Part shown: in pieces, positions 1-10,800 of the stretch
How the letters are laid out: each line of letters opens with the position of its first letter
How positions within the stretch are numbered: the stretch's first letter is position 1
From: Pseudomonas sp. PDM05
GTDB taxonomy: Bacteria; Pseudomonadota; Gammaproteobacteria; Pseudomonadales; Pseudomonadaceae
Assembly (NCBI RefSeq): GCF_014851685.1
Contig: NZ_JACVAC010000004.1
Location: 248,001-312,000 of the forward strand
Reading direction: 5' to 3'
Length of the DNA: 64,000 bases
Translations under genes and position numbers: made by a program
Notes under the pieces: model-generated
Database searches by the model: none
What the model saw: only the letters and a program-made list of their open reading frames with translations
Told to the model about the DNA's origin: nothing

Positions 1-185
1 AACGCCTGGCCGAGGTCAGGAACCTGGAATTACTGCGTGGTCTGTTTCGGCGCCCGCTGGAGCTGTGGCTGGTGCTGGATCGGGCACTGTTTCTCATCGA
101 AAACCGCTACCGGGTTGAAGTAGGCAGTTTCTGCGAACCGGCACTGACGCCGCGCAACTTGATGGTGCTTGCCGAGCGCGATTAA
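1..185 (+). CDS. C-terminal end of an unrecognised protein (partial)
   Basis: The frame starting at base 3 is open from the window edge to a TAA at 183-185 and gives about 60 residues ending in ...[16 protein letters not shown]. Codon use is GC-rich and typical of the flanking genes, so this looks like a genuine gene end. The tail is faintly reminiscent of SAM-dependent methyltransferase C-termini, but no motif is present in the visible part and I do not assign a function. The next gene lies on the other strand and ends at 427. The gap between them holds a perfect DnaA-box nonamer (TGTGGATAA, 211-219) and no convincing gene. Confidence 0.5.
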   Translation, partial: RLAEVRNLELLRGLFRRPLELWLVLDRALFLIENRYRVEVGSFCEPALTPRNLMVLAERD

Positions 186-426
186 AGGGCAAAATTGTCG
201 CAGCCCAGCCTGTGGATAACTCTGTTGATGAATTCTTTTCAGCGCCTGTCGCGGCCTACGCTGAAGGCAAAAAGCCACGCTGGTCATTTTTTGTGCACAG
301 AATAAAAAGCACGCAAAACAGGCAGTTGCGGCGTGTTGAGAACAGCTCCACAAAATCGCTGTTTACCCCCGACCGCAACCTACCGATTGTGCATAAGCAT
401 CTGGTGTCATGGGTCTAACAAGCGGT

Positions 427-1386
427 TCAGGGCGTGGTTTTCGGGCGGATCAGCAACTGACAGAGTTCGTTGAGATCGTCGCTCGCCAGGCTCTGGCCCA
501 GGTTATCCAGCGGGTCCGAACCAAAGGCCAGGGCTTCGCTGATGGACGGATCGCGGTGCACGACCTCCAACAGGCTGTCACCCAGACGCAGCTTGAAGGC
601 TTCGAGCATGTCCAGGCTGAACGCCGAATGCTCGTCCAACTGGTTGATCACAAAGTGACAACGCGGCGGGAAATTGCGCGCCAGATAGGGCGCCAGCAAC
701 GCATCCATCTGATCCAAAGTGCCCAGGCACGCGGCGTCCGGCTGGACCACCACCAGCACAATGTCGGCCACGTTCAACGCTTGATGCAGGTACACATTAT
801 TGCCGGCCGGGGTATCGACGATCACCGTGTGGCGCTCGCTCAAGCCCAGCACCGACAGGCGCTGCGCCAGCCACTTGGGTTCACGTGTGAGCCAGTGCTG
901 CAGGTTGTCCTGCTGCTGGGGGTCGGTGTCGCCAAAGGGCATCACCTCGCAACCGGCGAGCCCGGTGTGCAGCACGTTCTGCCAGGGTCCGTTGACCAGG
1001 CTGGTGCGGCCGATGCCGGGCAATTCATGATCCACACCGAAGTGCTGGCGCAAGGCGTTCTGCGGGTCGAGGTCGAGTGCCACCACCCACTCCCCCAAAC
1101 GCTGCAGGCCGCAGCTCAAGGCCGTGACCAGGGTACTGCGGCCGACGCCACCGTTGACGGACACCACAGCGACCACGTTCGGGCGCGGTGCGGTTTCGTC
1201 AAAGGCCAGGGGTTGTTCGTGAGCATATGGCGTGTTGGGGCCCAAACGTGAACCGTCTTTCATGTTCACGCGCGTGCCATCATCGAACGGAACGGTGCCG
1301 AAAAAGTGCAGCCGAGCATTGCGCCCTTTCGGGTCACGGGACACGCTCTTGCCGAACAGGGCAAGCAGATCATCAGTGCGGCTCAT
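427..1386 (-). CDS. BcsQ/YhjQ-like, MinD/ParA-superfamily ATPase
   Basis: A 319-residue protein of the SIMIBI MinD/ParA group, most like the cellulose-operon protein BcsQ (YhjQ). The start at 1386 is chosen because AAGGAG lies 8 nt upstream; a longer frame to 1512 exists without such a site. A 70-residue N-terminal extension precedes the P-loop, read as NGGVGRST at residues 78-85, so both lysines of the deviant Walker A motif (KGGxGKT/S) are replaced, by Asn and Arg. The later VIVDTPAG matches the family's Walker B/switch region. No bcs or wss cellulose genes are in the window. The gene is divergent from lapG and shares a 221-bp intergenic region with it. A role in localising surface-polymer or adhesin machinery is inference from context. 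Loss of the canonical lysines makes normal ATPase activity uncertain, although BcsQ relatives also vary at this motif. Confidence 0.75.
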   Translation of the reverse strand: MSRTDDLLALFGKSVSRDPKGRNARLHFFGTVPFDDGTRVNMKDGSRLGPNTPYAHEQPLAFDETAPRPNVVAVVSVNGGVGRSTLVTALSCGLQRLGEWVVALDLDPQNALRQHFGVDHELPGIGRTSLVNGPWQNVLHTGLAGCEVMPFGDTDPQQQDNLQHWLTREPKWLAQRLSVLGLSERHTVIVDTPAGNNVYLHQALNVADIVLVVVQPDAACLGTLDQMDALLAPYLARNFPPRCHFVINQLDEHSAFSLDMLEAFKLRLGDSLLEVVHRDPSISEALAFGSDPLDNLGQSLASDDLNELCQLLIRPKTTP

Positions 1387-1607
1387 GGCCGGAGCTCCTT
1401 CACGGCGCGAATAAAGACGTGGGAGATCGGCAAGAAAACAAAGGGGCTCACCGCAGTCTTTTTGTAGGCGCTTTCGTTGAGACATTTTGTGACAGCGCTC
1501 GGCAAGTGTCATTATTTTGATGATATTCGCGCAAGCCTTTCAGATGAGCGGAAAATAGTCACTTTACTGACGCCTGGTTCGCGTAAATTCAGCCCCGTGA
1601 TTCCACC

Positions 1608-2372
1608 GTGCCATTGTTTTTTACCCGCCAGCACCGCACCATTGCCGCACCTTCAATGCTGCAAGCTTGGATATTCGCAGTGGCGATACGCTTTAAATTC
1701 CCTCGGTTTCTCTACGGCCTTGCCATCACCCTGCTGCTGGGTGGCGGCCTGCTGGGCAATTTGCTTGCCGATTGGGATTTCAGCCAGATCAGCCGCCGCG
1801 CCGAGTCGCTTTACGGCCCATTGGGTGCCGGGCGTCAACGCATCGATGCCTGGCAACAATTACTCTCGACGCAAAAGCAGATCGGCGAGCTTGAGCAACT
1901 CAAAGTGGTCAACTTGTTCTTCAACCGCCAGTTGCACTACGAGGAAGACATCGACCTGTGGCACGAGATTGATTACTGGGCGACGCCCATTCAATCCCTG
2001 TGGAAAGGTGCCGGTGACTGTGAAGACTATGCCATCGCCAAATACTTCAGCCTGCGTAACCTCGGTATACCGGCGGAAAAGCTGCGGATCACCTACGTTA
2101 AGGCCTTGCGCCAGAACCGCGCGCACATGGTGCTGACCTACTACGCCAGCCCCAACGCGATGCCGCTGGTACTGGACAGCCTGATGGACCCGATCCTGCC
2201 CGCCAGCCAGCGTACGGACTTGTTGCCCGTCTACGCGTTCAACGGTGAAGGGCTGTGGCTGACGGGTGCTGCGGGCAACAAAAAAGTCGGTGACACCAAG
2301 CGCCTCTCGCGTTGGCAGGATGTCTTGAAGAAAATGACCGCCGAAGGGTTTCCGGCCAGTTCGGATAATTAA
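1608..2372 (+). CDS. lapG: LapG, periplasmic cysteine protease that cleaves LapA
   Basis: A 254-residue bacterial transglutaminase-like cysteine proteinase (DUF920/Peptidase_C93). It cuts the LapA N-terminus in the periplasm when not bound by LapD. Residues about 33-53 form an N-terminal membrane/signal segment (FLYGLAITLLLGGGLLGNLL). The catalytic triad is readable as Cys138 in GAGDCEDYA, His173 in NRAHMVL and Asp190 in LVLDSL, with spacing close to the triad described for LapG homologues. The W-x-x-P-x-x-x-L-x-x-G-x-G-D-C-E-D-Y core is intact. No strong ribosome site decides the start; an ATG at 1656 or a GTG near 1680 would still leave the signal segment. lapD follows after 11 nt, so the two are co-transcribed. 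Its substrate motif TAAG is present in LapA in this same window. Confidence 0.93.
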   Translation: MPLFFTRQHRTIAAPSMLQAWIFAVAIRFKFPRFLYGLAITLLLGGGLLGNLLADWDFSQISRRAESLYGPLGAGRQRIDAWQQLLSTQKQIGELEQLKVVNLFFNRQLHYEEDIDLWHEIDYWATPIQSLWKGAGDCEDYAIAKYFSLRNLGIPAEKLRITYVKALRQNRAHMVLTYYASPNAMPLVLDSLMDPILPASQRTDLLPVYAFNGEGLWLTGAAGNKKVGDTKRLSRWQDVLKKMTAEGFPASSDN

Positions 2373-2383
2373 CAGGAGCTACG

Positions 2384-4330
2384 ATGTCACTGTTCAAACA
2401 ATTGCTGATCGCTATCTGTGTGTTTCTCGTGGTCGCCTTCAGCGGTAGCTTCGTGGTCAGCCTGGAAAGCTCGCGCTCGCAGTACGTCAACCAGTTGCGT
2501 TCCCACGCCCAGGACGCGGCCACCGCGCTGGCGCTGTCGCTGACGCCAAACATCGATGACCCGGCGATGACCGAGCTGATGGTCAGCTCGATCTTTGACA
2601 GTGGCTACTACGCCAGCATCCGTGTGATCGACCTGAGCAACGACCAGGTGCTGGTGGAACGCGCCGCCGAGCCCGACGCCAGCGGTGTACCCGCCTGGTT
2701 CGTGAAGATGATCGGCCTTGCGCCAGCCGGCGGTGATGCCATCGTCAGCCGCGGCTGGCAGCAGGCGGCGCGCGTGGAGGTGGTCAGCCACCCGATGTTC
2801 GCCCTCGCCAAACTGTGGCAGAGCGCCTTGGGCAGCCTGGGTTGGCTGCTGCTCTGTGGTGCGGCGAGCGCGATCCTCGGCGCATTGCTGCTGCGTCGCC
2901 AACTCAAGCCATTGGACTACATGGTCGAACAATCCCACGCCATCGCCCGCCGCGAGTTCCTCAGCCTGCCCGACCTGCCGCGCACCCCGGAACTGCGCCG
3001 TGTGGTGCAGGCGATGAACCAGATGGTGGAGAAGCTCAAGGCACTGTTCCACGAACAGACCGAGCGCAGCGAGAAGCTGCGGGTGGAGTCCTACCAGGAC
3101 AGCCTGACCGGGCTGGCCAACCGACGCTATTTCGAGATGCAACTCAACTCCCGGGTCAGCAACCTGGAGGAGCACAGCTCGGGCTACCTGCTGATCCTGC
3201 GGGTCAACGACCTCGCCGGCCTCAACCAGCGCTTCGGCGGGCAACGCACCGACCAACTGCTGCAAGCCGTCAGCCAGCTACTGGTGCGCACCTGCGCCAA
3301 GTACCCGGAGACCCACAACCTGATCACCCGCAGCCGTGGCGGTGAGTTCGCGGTACTCGCACCGGGCCTGGTGCGTGACGAAGCCCTGCAACTGGCCCAG
3401 GAACTGGAAACCACCCTGCAAAGCCTGCACGAAACCGGCGCTACCGACATGCAGACCGTGGCCTACATCGGCCTGGCCCCCTACAACGCCGGCGACGCCT
3501 CGGCCGACCTGTTGATGCTGGCCGACCAGGCCCTCACTCAAGCCGAAGCCAACAGCGGCCAGAGCTGGGTCTGCCTCGAACACCACACCGCCGGCACCGT
3601 CAGCGATGACCCACACAGCTGGCATACCCTGCTTGACGATGCCCTCAAGCAAGGACGTTTCCGCCTGTTCTTCCAGCCAGTGGTGAGCAGCGCCGATACC
3701 CAGCGGGTGCTGCACTACAAGGTGTTGTCGCGTTTGCTGGACAACCAGGACCAGACCATCGCCGCCGGCCACTTCCTGCCGTGGCTGGAGCGCTTTGGCT
3801 GGACCGCGCGCCTGGACCAAGTGATGCTCGACCTGGTGATCAAGCAACTGGCCCAGCACAACCAGTCGGTGGCCCTGAACCTCTCGGCCGCCACCCTGAA
3901 CGACCCGCAGGCCCTGGAACGCATCTTCGAACGCCTGGCCCAGCACCCGACCCTGGGGCCGCGCCTGATCCTGGAGATCGGCGAAGAACAAGTGCCCGAG
4001 CAAACCCAGCTGGAGTTGATGATCCGGCGCATGCGCAACCTCGGCTACAGCCTTGGCCTGCAGCGTTTCGGCGGGCGCTTCAGCATGATCGGCAACCTGG
4101 CGCACCTGGGCCTGGCCTACCTGAAAATCGACGGCAGCTACATCCGCGCCATTGATCAGGAGAACCACAAACGGATCTTTATCGAAGCGATCCAGCGGGC
4201 CGCCCACAGCATTGATTTGCCGTTGATTGCCGAGCGCGTGGAAACCGAGGGTGAATTGCGGGTGATCCGCGAGATGGGCGTGGAAGGGGTGCAAGGCCAA
4301 CTGGTCGGTGAACCGGCGCCCTGGAAGTAA
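2384..4330 (+). CDS. lapD: LapD, c-di-GMP receptor controlling LapG
   Basis: A 648-residue inner-membrane receptor. It has a TM segment (about 4-25), a periplasmic output domain (to about 145), a second TM (about 148-168), a HAMP domain (about 170-225), then GGDEF-like and EAL-like domains. Both enzyme motifs are degenerate, as known for LapD: GGDEF reads RGGEF (in SRGGEFAVL) and EAL reads KVL (in HYKVLSRLL). This indicates ligand binding without synthesis or hydrolysis. c-di-GMP bound to the EAL domain is transmitted through HAMP so that the periplasmic domain holds LapG away from LapA. The ATG at 2384 has AGGAG about 6 nt upstream and lies 11 nt after lapG. A hairpin at 4348-4376 probably ends the operon. 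Confidence 0.95.
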   Translation: MSLFKQLLIAICVFLVVAFSGSFVVSLESSRSQYVNQLRSHAQDAATALALSLTPNIDDPAMTELMVSSIFDSGYYASIRVIDLSNDQVLVERAAEPDASGVPAWFVKMIGLAPAGGDAIVSRGWQQAARVEVVSHPMFALAKLWQSALGSLGWLLLCGAASAILGALLLRRQLKPLDYMVEQSHAIARREFLSLPDLPRTPELRRVVQAMNQMVEKLKALFHEQTERSEKLRVESYQDSLTGLANRRYFEMQLNSRVSNLEEHSSGYLLILRVNDLAGLNQRFGGQRTDQLLQAVSQLLVRTCAKYPETHNLITRSRGGEFAVLAPGLVRDEALQLAQELETTLQSLHETGATDMQTVAYIGLAPYNAGDASADLLMLADQALTQAEANSGQSWVCLEHHTAGTVSDDPHSWHTLLDDALKQGRFRLFFQPVVSSADTQRVLHYKVLSRLLDNQDQTIAAGHFLPWLERFGWTARLDQVMLDLVIKQLAQHNQSVALNLSAATLNDPQALERIFERLAQHPTLGPRLILEIGEEQVPEQTQLELMIRRMRNLGYSLGLQRFGGRFSMIGNLAHLGLAYLKIDGSYIRAIDQENHKRIFIEAIQRAAHSIDLPLIAERVETEGELRVIREMGVEGVQGQLVGEPAPWK

Positions 4331-4347
4331 AACGTTGAAGCCTCATG

Positions 4348-4376
4348 CCTCCTTGACGCTGATACCGTGAAGGAGG
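4348..4376 (+). terminator. Hairpin after lapD
   Basis: CCTCCTT (4348-4354) and AAGGAGG (4370-4376) form a 7-bp stem with a 15-nt loop between the convergent ends of lapD and the small minus-strand gene. There is no strong U-tract, so it is a weak intrinsic-terminator candidate that could serve both directions. Confidence 0.4.
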
Positions 4377-4386
4377 TGTGCCCGGT

Positions 4387-4725
4387 TCAGATCAAACCGG
4401 TTTCATCATCGTTGATCAGCTCGCTCAAACCGCCCAGCGCCGCCCGTGCCTGGGTCCGTTCCAGGAACTTGGCCTGTGCCGCCGGTGGCAAGTCAGTGAT
4501 GCGAATCACGCCTTTGGACGTCAGCACCTGAATCAAGTCATCCAGCACTCGAATCATCTCAAGGTCACTGCTCTTGAGCTGCTTGAGGCTGTTTTCGATC
4601 TCGTCCCCGGCAAACCACGCCTGGATCTCATGGTGATCCGCCGGTAGCGTCTCGGTGGCTTCCGCGTAGGCCTTCGCCTCGACGCGCACCAAAGCGTTGT
4701 TTTGATCGCGTTGCACGTAGAACAT
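4387..4725 (-). CDS. Small conserved-looking protein between lapD and lapA
   Basis: A 112-residue acidic, soluble, mostly helical protein with no signal peptide, TM segment or recognisable catalytic motif. It starts MFYVQRDQ and ends in an acidic tail (SELINDDETGLI). The start at 4725 is supported by GGGAGA placed 7 nt upstream; a longer frame to 4821 overlaps the lapA terminator hairpin and is rejected. Similar proteins in Pseudomonas are sometimes labelled tryptophan synthase beta-like, but nothing in this sequence resembles TrpB and I do not accept that name. It lies downstream of lapA on the same strand, separated by 124 bp and a hairpin, and is convergent with lapD. Its place inside the lap locus is the only functional hint. 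Confidence 0.8.
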   Translation of the reverse strand: MFYVQRDQNNALVRVEAKAYAEATETLPADHHEIQAWFAGDEIENSLKQLKSSDLEMIRVLDDLIQVLTSKGVIRITDLPPAAQAKFLERTQARAALGGLSELINDDETGLI

Positions 4726-4810
4726 CAGCGTTCTCCCAATAAAAAATCCCTGCAGGCGCCGCGTACGACGCCCACAGAGATTACACACTTTTTCCCGCAG
4801 CCGATGCCAA

Positions 4811-4842
4811 GGGGGCGCCAATCCCGAAAGATTGACGCCCCC
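4811..4842 (-). terminator. lapA terminator hairpin
   Basis: Arms 4811-4822 and 4831-4842 (GGGGGCG and CGCCCCC plus CAAT/ATTG, one mismatch) close an 8-nt loop just past the lapA stop codon on the minus strand. The U-tract is poor, so efficiency is uncertain. Confidence 0.6.
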
Positions 4843-4849
4843 GTGGTGA

Positions 4850-7800
4850 TCAGTCGTGGTGCTTGACGGTCAGGTCGCCACCGGCGATCAGGTTGTTGAT
4901 CGCGGTGCTGCCACTGCCCCAGTTCGCGCCATCGACCTTGATCGTCACATCGGCCGTGCCGCCGCTGGCGGTGAACGAACCGGTGCTGCTCACGCTCAGC
5001 GTCGAGTTGCCCGCCGAGTCGGTGGTCAACTTCAGGTAGTTCGCCAAGTTGGTGTCGTTGTTGCCTTGCAGCAAGTCGGACAGGTCCAGCTTGTCGCCTT
5101 CGCTGTGCTTGAAGTCCTTGATCTGATCGAAGCCGCCGTTGGTGTTGGTGTCGCCTTTGAGCCAGACGAAGGTATCGGCACCCGCCCCGCCGGTGAGGAT
5201 GTCGTTACCCTTGCCGCCGACCAGGATGTCGTTGCCTGCGCCGCCATTCAAGGTGTCGTTGCCGCCCTGGCCGAACAGGATGTCGTTGCCGGCATTACCG
5301 ATCAGGCTGTCGTTGCCATCATTGGTGTTGTAGATGTTCGACGCGTTGGCCAACGCCCCCACGTCCTGCACGTGCTCAGTGATGTACTGGTGCAAGGTGC
5401 GGTCATCGATCTGGTCGACGGTAGTGGACAGCTTCTCGGCGGCGAACGCCTTGAGTGCCGCACTGCCTTCCTGGCCTTTGTAGCTGATCAGGTCGCCGAA
5501 CAGGATGTCGTTGCCCGAACCACCGGAAATGCTGTCGGAACCCGCATCGGCGGTGTGGCCGGTGATGGCATCCGCCAGCTTCGCGGTATCAATGTTGGCA
5601 ACCACTTTGTCGGTATCGAACTGCTTGAGCACGGTGCTATCGATGTCCGAACCCAGGCCGATCGCCTCGACCACTACTTTGCCGGTGACCGCGTTGACCA
5701 AGTCGTTGTAGGCGGTCTTGGCGTTCGCCAGTGCGGTGCTGGAGCTCTGGTAGACCGACGCAACGTCGAAGCCGCCATTGCTGTTGGCCACGACCGTGCC
5801 CTCGAAGTAGCGGCTGCCACGGCTGTCGTAGGAGTAAACGTTACCGCTACCGTCGACGATCATCTGCGACTTGCCATTGATCGTCGTATAGAGCGCGTTG
5901 CTCTGGCCCAGGACGTAATTGGAGTTATTCACAACGCTGTCAAAGTAGACGGTCGAACCCCAGAAGCTGGTCGTGCCCAGGTTCGGGTTGCCCTGCACGT
6001 CGGTGTACACGTTCGGCGAACCGTCGGTGATGAAGTACGTGAGGTTTTTCGCGCCGGTGTTGCTGGTCGCGTCGCTGCTCTTGAACCAATCGGAGGCCGC
6101 TTTGAACGCGTCCTGGTAGTTGGTCATGTCGCTGGAATTGGACACCATCTGGTTCAACACAGCCTGCAACGCAGCCTTGGCAGCCGTCTTGTCGGCCAGG
6201 TTGACCGAGACCTGCGACTCGACACGGGTGTCGAAGTCGACCAGCAGCACTTTCACCACACCCGAGTCTTTATTGCCGGCATTGGCAATCAAGGTATCGA
6301 AGATGCCCGAGAGCTGGTCCTTGATCGACTTCATGGCCGAGGAGCCGATACTGCCCGAGGTGTCGACCAGGAACGCGATGTTGTAGTTGGTGCCCGCAGT
6401 GGTGATACCACCCTTGTCGCCGACCACAACGTTATTCGCCGAGCTCGAACCCAGGTCGATGGTGTCGGCAGCAGCGCCGCCTTCGGTGACCGGGGTGTAG
6501 ACCTGCGGCTGAACGGTAATGGTGCTGGTAGCGACCAACGAACTCAGGCTGTTGCCGCCTTCGTTGTCCGTCACCGAGATCTCGACCGTACGATCGCCCA
6601 GGGTCGGGTACTTGCTGGTGCTGGAGTATTGGAACGACTCCAGCAGTGCCTTGTAAGTCGCCGAATCCGCGGTGCCCGAGAGGGTCAGCACGATTTTGCC
6701 GCTGACGTCGGTGCCGACGCTGGTCAGGGTGATGCCTTTGTACGTACCGCCCACCGAAACCAGGCTCGAGCTGAGCTGATCGCCGGCACTCGCGTTTTTC
6801 AGGGTGATGGTCGCGTTTTGCATCTGGGTACTGTCGACGTCGCCGATAGCGACGACGCCAGTGATCGCCACACCCGCGGCGGCACGTTCGGTGTACGCCG
6901 TGTTGTAGCCGGTGGCGACAGCACCGTCCGCAGTGCTGAGGTCCAGGGTCGGCGCGTCGTTGACCGCGGTGATCACAATGCTCACTTTGCCGGTCGTTAC
7001 CGCTTCAACCCCAGTGCTCAACTCTTTGGCGGTCGCTTTCACGGTCAGGTCGAAGCTGGCGGTCGAATCCTTGAACGGAGTGACCGTCAGGGTTTTCAGG
7101 TTCCAGGTGCTGACGTCGTACAGCGTGGTACTGCCGGTCGAGGTGATGCTGTTGCCAGTGGTGCCATCGGTGATCACGGTGCCTTTGGGCAGACCGCTGA
7201 TTTCCACCTTGTGGGATTCCGAGCCGTCATTGTCGACAAACGTCGTGGTGATCGGGCTGACCTTGATCGCGGTGTCTTCCAGGCCACGGTTGTAGACGTA
7301 GCCGGTGTAATAGCCTTCGCCATTGACCACGTGGCTGTCGCCGAGCACCGCACCGGCGGCTTTCAACGCATCCACGCTGGTGTAGGTCTGCACGCCGCTG
7401 TTGCCCAGGGACATCGACGGGCCGTTGTTGATCGACACGTTGACGTCGTAGTTGCCCCCGCCGGCCTGGTTGTAGTGGTAGATGTCGAGGGTGTAGTAGC
7501 CCGACTCGGTCGGCGTGTAAGCCGTGCCGGTAATCGCGCTGCCCTTGCTCCAGGTCTCGGTCGCAACCAACTTGCCGCCCACGGTGATAGCCAGGCTGTC
7601 ATCGGCTGTACCCGTGAAGGTGTAGCTCTTGCCGGCTTCCAGGTAGATCAGGCCAGAGACCTTGGTCGCGGTGCCTTCCACTACGTTGCTGTTGCTCACG
7701 TTGCTGGTCACGCCAGTGGACGCGGCGCTGGCAGCGGTTTTGGCGTCGATGACCTTGATCAGGTCGTCGGTTTTGGCCACGCCATTACCGTTGGTGCCCA

Positions 7801-10800
7801 ATGCGCTCGGCAGGTTGCCGCCGGTCCAGGTCTGGATGACCAAGCCGGTTGGTACCGCGTTGAACGCATTGATCGTGACGACAGGCACGTCCGTCACCGG
7901 GTGGATGTCCACGGTGATGGTTTTGGTGTCGCTGTAAGTGTTGCCATCGGTGGCCTGGAACTTCAGCTCGGTGTAATCACCTTGCTTGTTACCCACGCCG
8001 GTGCCGCCGAAGCTGTTGTCACCCGACTCGTTGGCCGCCGGGCTGTAACGCACGTTGTGGTTGTCGAAGTCAGCCTGGCTGAACGACTTGCCGGCCGAGG
8101 TATCGGTCTTGAGGTCAGCGGTGGTGAGCGCAACCCACACGCCGTTGACTTTGTACTCGATGGAACCGGCAGGCAGGCTGGTGAACACCACTTTCGGGTT
8201 CGTCGAGTCTTCATCCTTGACGCCAAAGGTCGCCCAGGTCAGTTCGACCGGGGTGTCTTCGTCGCTCTGGATGTAGCCGTTGGTAGCGGTTGGCGTGTCG
8301 TCGACCAGGGTGACCGTCGGCTGGCCAGTGCTGTGGGAACTGGCGTTGTCGGCGTCGGTCACGGTCAGGTCGATCTTCGGCAATTGGTTGCCAGCGTTGA
8401 CCCAATCGGCGCCCTTCTGCGTCAGCACGACGTTGCTACCGGACAGGCTGTAGTAGCCGTCGGTGTTAGTGCCAGTGGTGAAGGTGATCTTCAGCTGGGC
8501 AACAGGAGTTTCTTCGTCGCTCGCGGAGAACGTACCGGCCACGGTGCCGACTTTAGCGGTGTCTTCAACGATGGTGGTCGCCGTGATGGCGATCACTGGC
8601 ACGTCGTTGTGCAGGTTGACCACTGGCTGCGCGTTGTTGCTGGAGTGCAGGCCTTCTGGATCGGTGACGGTCAGGTCGATCTTCGGCAATTGGTTGCCAG
8701 CGTTGACCCAATCGGCGCCCTTCTGCGTCAGCACGACGTTGCTACCGGACAGGCTGTAGTAGCCGTCGGTGTTAGTGCCAGTGGTGAAGGTGATCTTCAG
8801 CTGGGCAACAGGAGTTTCTTCGTCGCTCGCGGAGAACGTACCGGCCACGGTGCCGACTTTAGCGGTGTCTTCAACGATGGTGGTCGCCGTGATGGCGATC
8901 ACTGGCACGTCGTTGTGCAGGTTGACCACTGGCTGCGCGTTGTTGCTGGAGTGCAGGCCTTCTGGATCGGTGACGGTCAGGTCGATCTTCGGCAACTGGT
9001 TGCCGGCGTTGACGAAGTCCGCGCCTTTCTGGGTCAGCACAACGTTGTTGCCGGAGATGCTGTAGTAGCCGCTCGCGTTGCTGGTGCCCGTGAAGGTGAT
9101 GGTCAGGCCAGCACGTGGGGTTTCTTCGTCGGTCGCAGTGAACGTACCGGCGACGGTACCCGCAGTGGCCGAGTTTTCTTCCAGGGTGTTGGCTGCGACG
9201 GTGATGACCGGTACGTCGTTGTGCAAGTTAACCACTGGCTGCGCGTTGTTGCTGGAGTGCAGGCCTTCTGGATCGGTGACGGTCAGGTCGATCTTCGGCA
9301 GTTGGTTGCCAGCGTTAACGAAGTCAGCACCTTTCTGGGTCAGCACAACGTTGTTGCCGGAGATGCTGTAGTAGCCATCGGCGTTGCTGGTGCCAGTGAA
9401 GGTGATGGTCAGGCCAGCACGTGGGGTTTCTTCGTCGGTTGCCGTGAAGGTACCGGCGACGGTGCCCGCAGTTGCCGAGTTCTCTTCCAGGGTGTTGGCT
9501 GCGACGGTGATGACCGGTACGTCGTTGTGCAAGTTAACGTTCGGTTGGGCCGCTGCGTTGGAGTGCAGGCCTTCTGGATCGGTAACAGTCAGGTCGATCT
9601 TCGGCAACTGGTTGCCGGCGTTGACGAAGTCAGCACCTTTCTGGGTCAGCACAACGTTGTTGCCGGAGATGCTGTAGTAGCCATCGGCGTTGCTGGTGCC
9701 CGTGAAGGTGATGGTCAGACCCGAGCGTGGAGTCTCTTCGTCGGTTGCCGTGAACGTACCGGCGACGGTGCCTGCAGTGGCCGAGTTTTCTTCCAGGGTG
9801 TTGGCTGCGACGGTGATGACCGGTACGTCGTTGTGCAAGTTAACGTTCGGCTGGGCCGCTGCGTTGGAGTGCAGGCCTTCTGGATCGGTGACGGTCAGGT
9901 CGATCTTCGGCAACTGGTTGCCAGCGTTGACGAAGTCCGCACCTTTCTGGGTCAGCACAACGTTGTTGCCGGAGATGCTGTAGTAGCCATCGGCGTTGCT
10001 GGTGCCGGTGAAGGTGATGGTCAGACCATCACGTGGAGTTTCTTCGTCGGTCGCAGTGAAAGTACCGGCGACGGTGCCCGCTGTAGCCGAGTTCTCTTCC
10101 AGGGTGTTGGCAACAACCTCAATCACCGGCACATCGTTATGCAGGTTAACAGTCGGTTGGCCTTCGCCATTCGAATGCGCGCCCGACGGATCGGTAACAG
10201 TCAGGTCGATCTTCGGCAGCTGGTTACCAGCGTTAACGAAGTCCGCGCCCTTCTGGGTCAGGACCACGTTGTTGCCAACGATGCTGTAGTAGCCGTCGGC
10301 GTTGCTGGTGCCCGTGAAGGTGATGGTCAGGCCAGCACGTGGAGTCTCTTCGTCGGTTGCCGTGAAGGTACCGGCGACGGTGCCCGCAGTGGCCGAATTT
10401 TCTTCCAGGGTATTGGCTGCGACGGTGATGACCGGTACGTCGTTGTGCAAGTTAACCACTGGCTGCGCGTTGTTGCTGGAGTGCAGGCCTTCTGGATCGG
10501 TGACGGTCAGGTCGATTTTCGGCAGCTGGTTGCCAGCGTTAACGAAGTCCGCGCCTTTCTGGGTCAGCACAACGTTGTTGCCGGAGATGCTGTAGTAGCC
10601 ATCGGCGTTGCTGGTGCCCGTGAAGGTGATGGTCAGGCCAGCACGTGGAGTCTCTTCGTCGGTTGCCGTGAAGGTACCGGCAACGGTGCCCGCAGTGGCC
10701 GAGTTTTCTTCCAGGGTGTTGGCTGCGACGGTGATGACCGGCACGTCGTTGTGCAAGTTAACGTTCGGTTGGGCCGCTCCGTTGGAGTGCAGGCCTTCTG

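Noticed and set aside
211..219. Perfect DnaA box (TGTGGATAA) as a sign of oriC
   Set aside because: It is a single copy, with no dnaA, dnaN or AT-rich unwinding region nearby; most likely chance or a minor site.
427..1386. Start of a cellulose synthase operon
   Set aside because: Only the BcsQ-like gene is present; neighbours are lap genes and the gene on the other side is unrelated.
2387..3265. Long minus-strand frame opposite lapD
   Set aside because: Shadow of the high-GC lapD gene; composition (Gln/Val/His-rich) and lack of motifs mark it as antisense noise. The same holds for the frames opposite lapB, lapC, the M48 protease and the TonB receptor.
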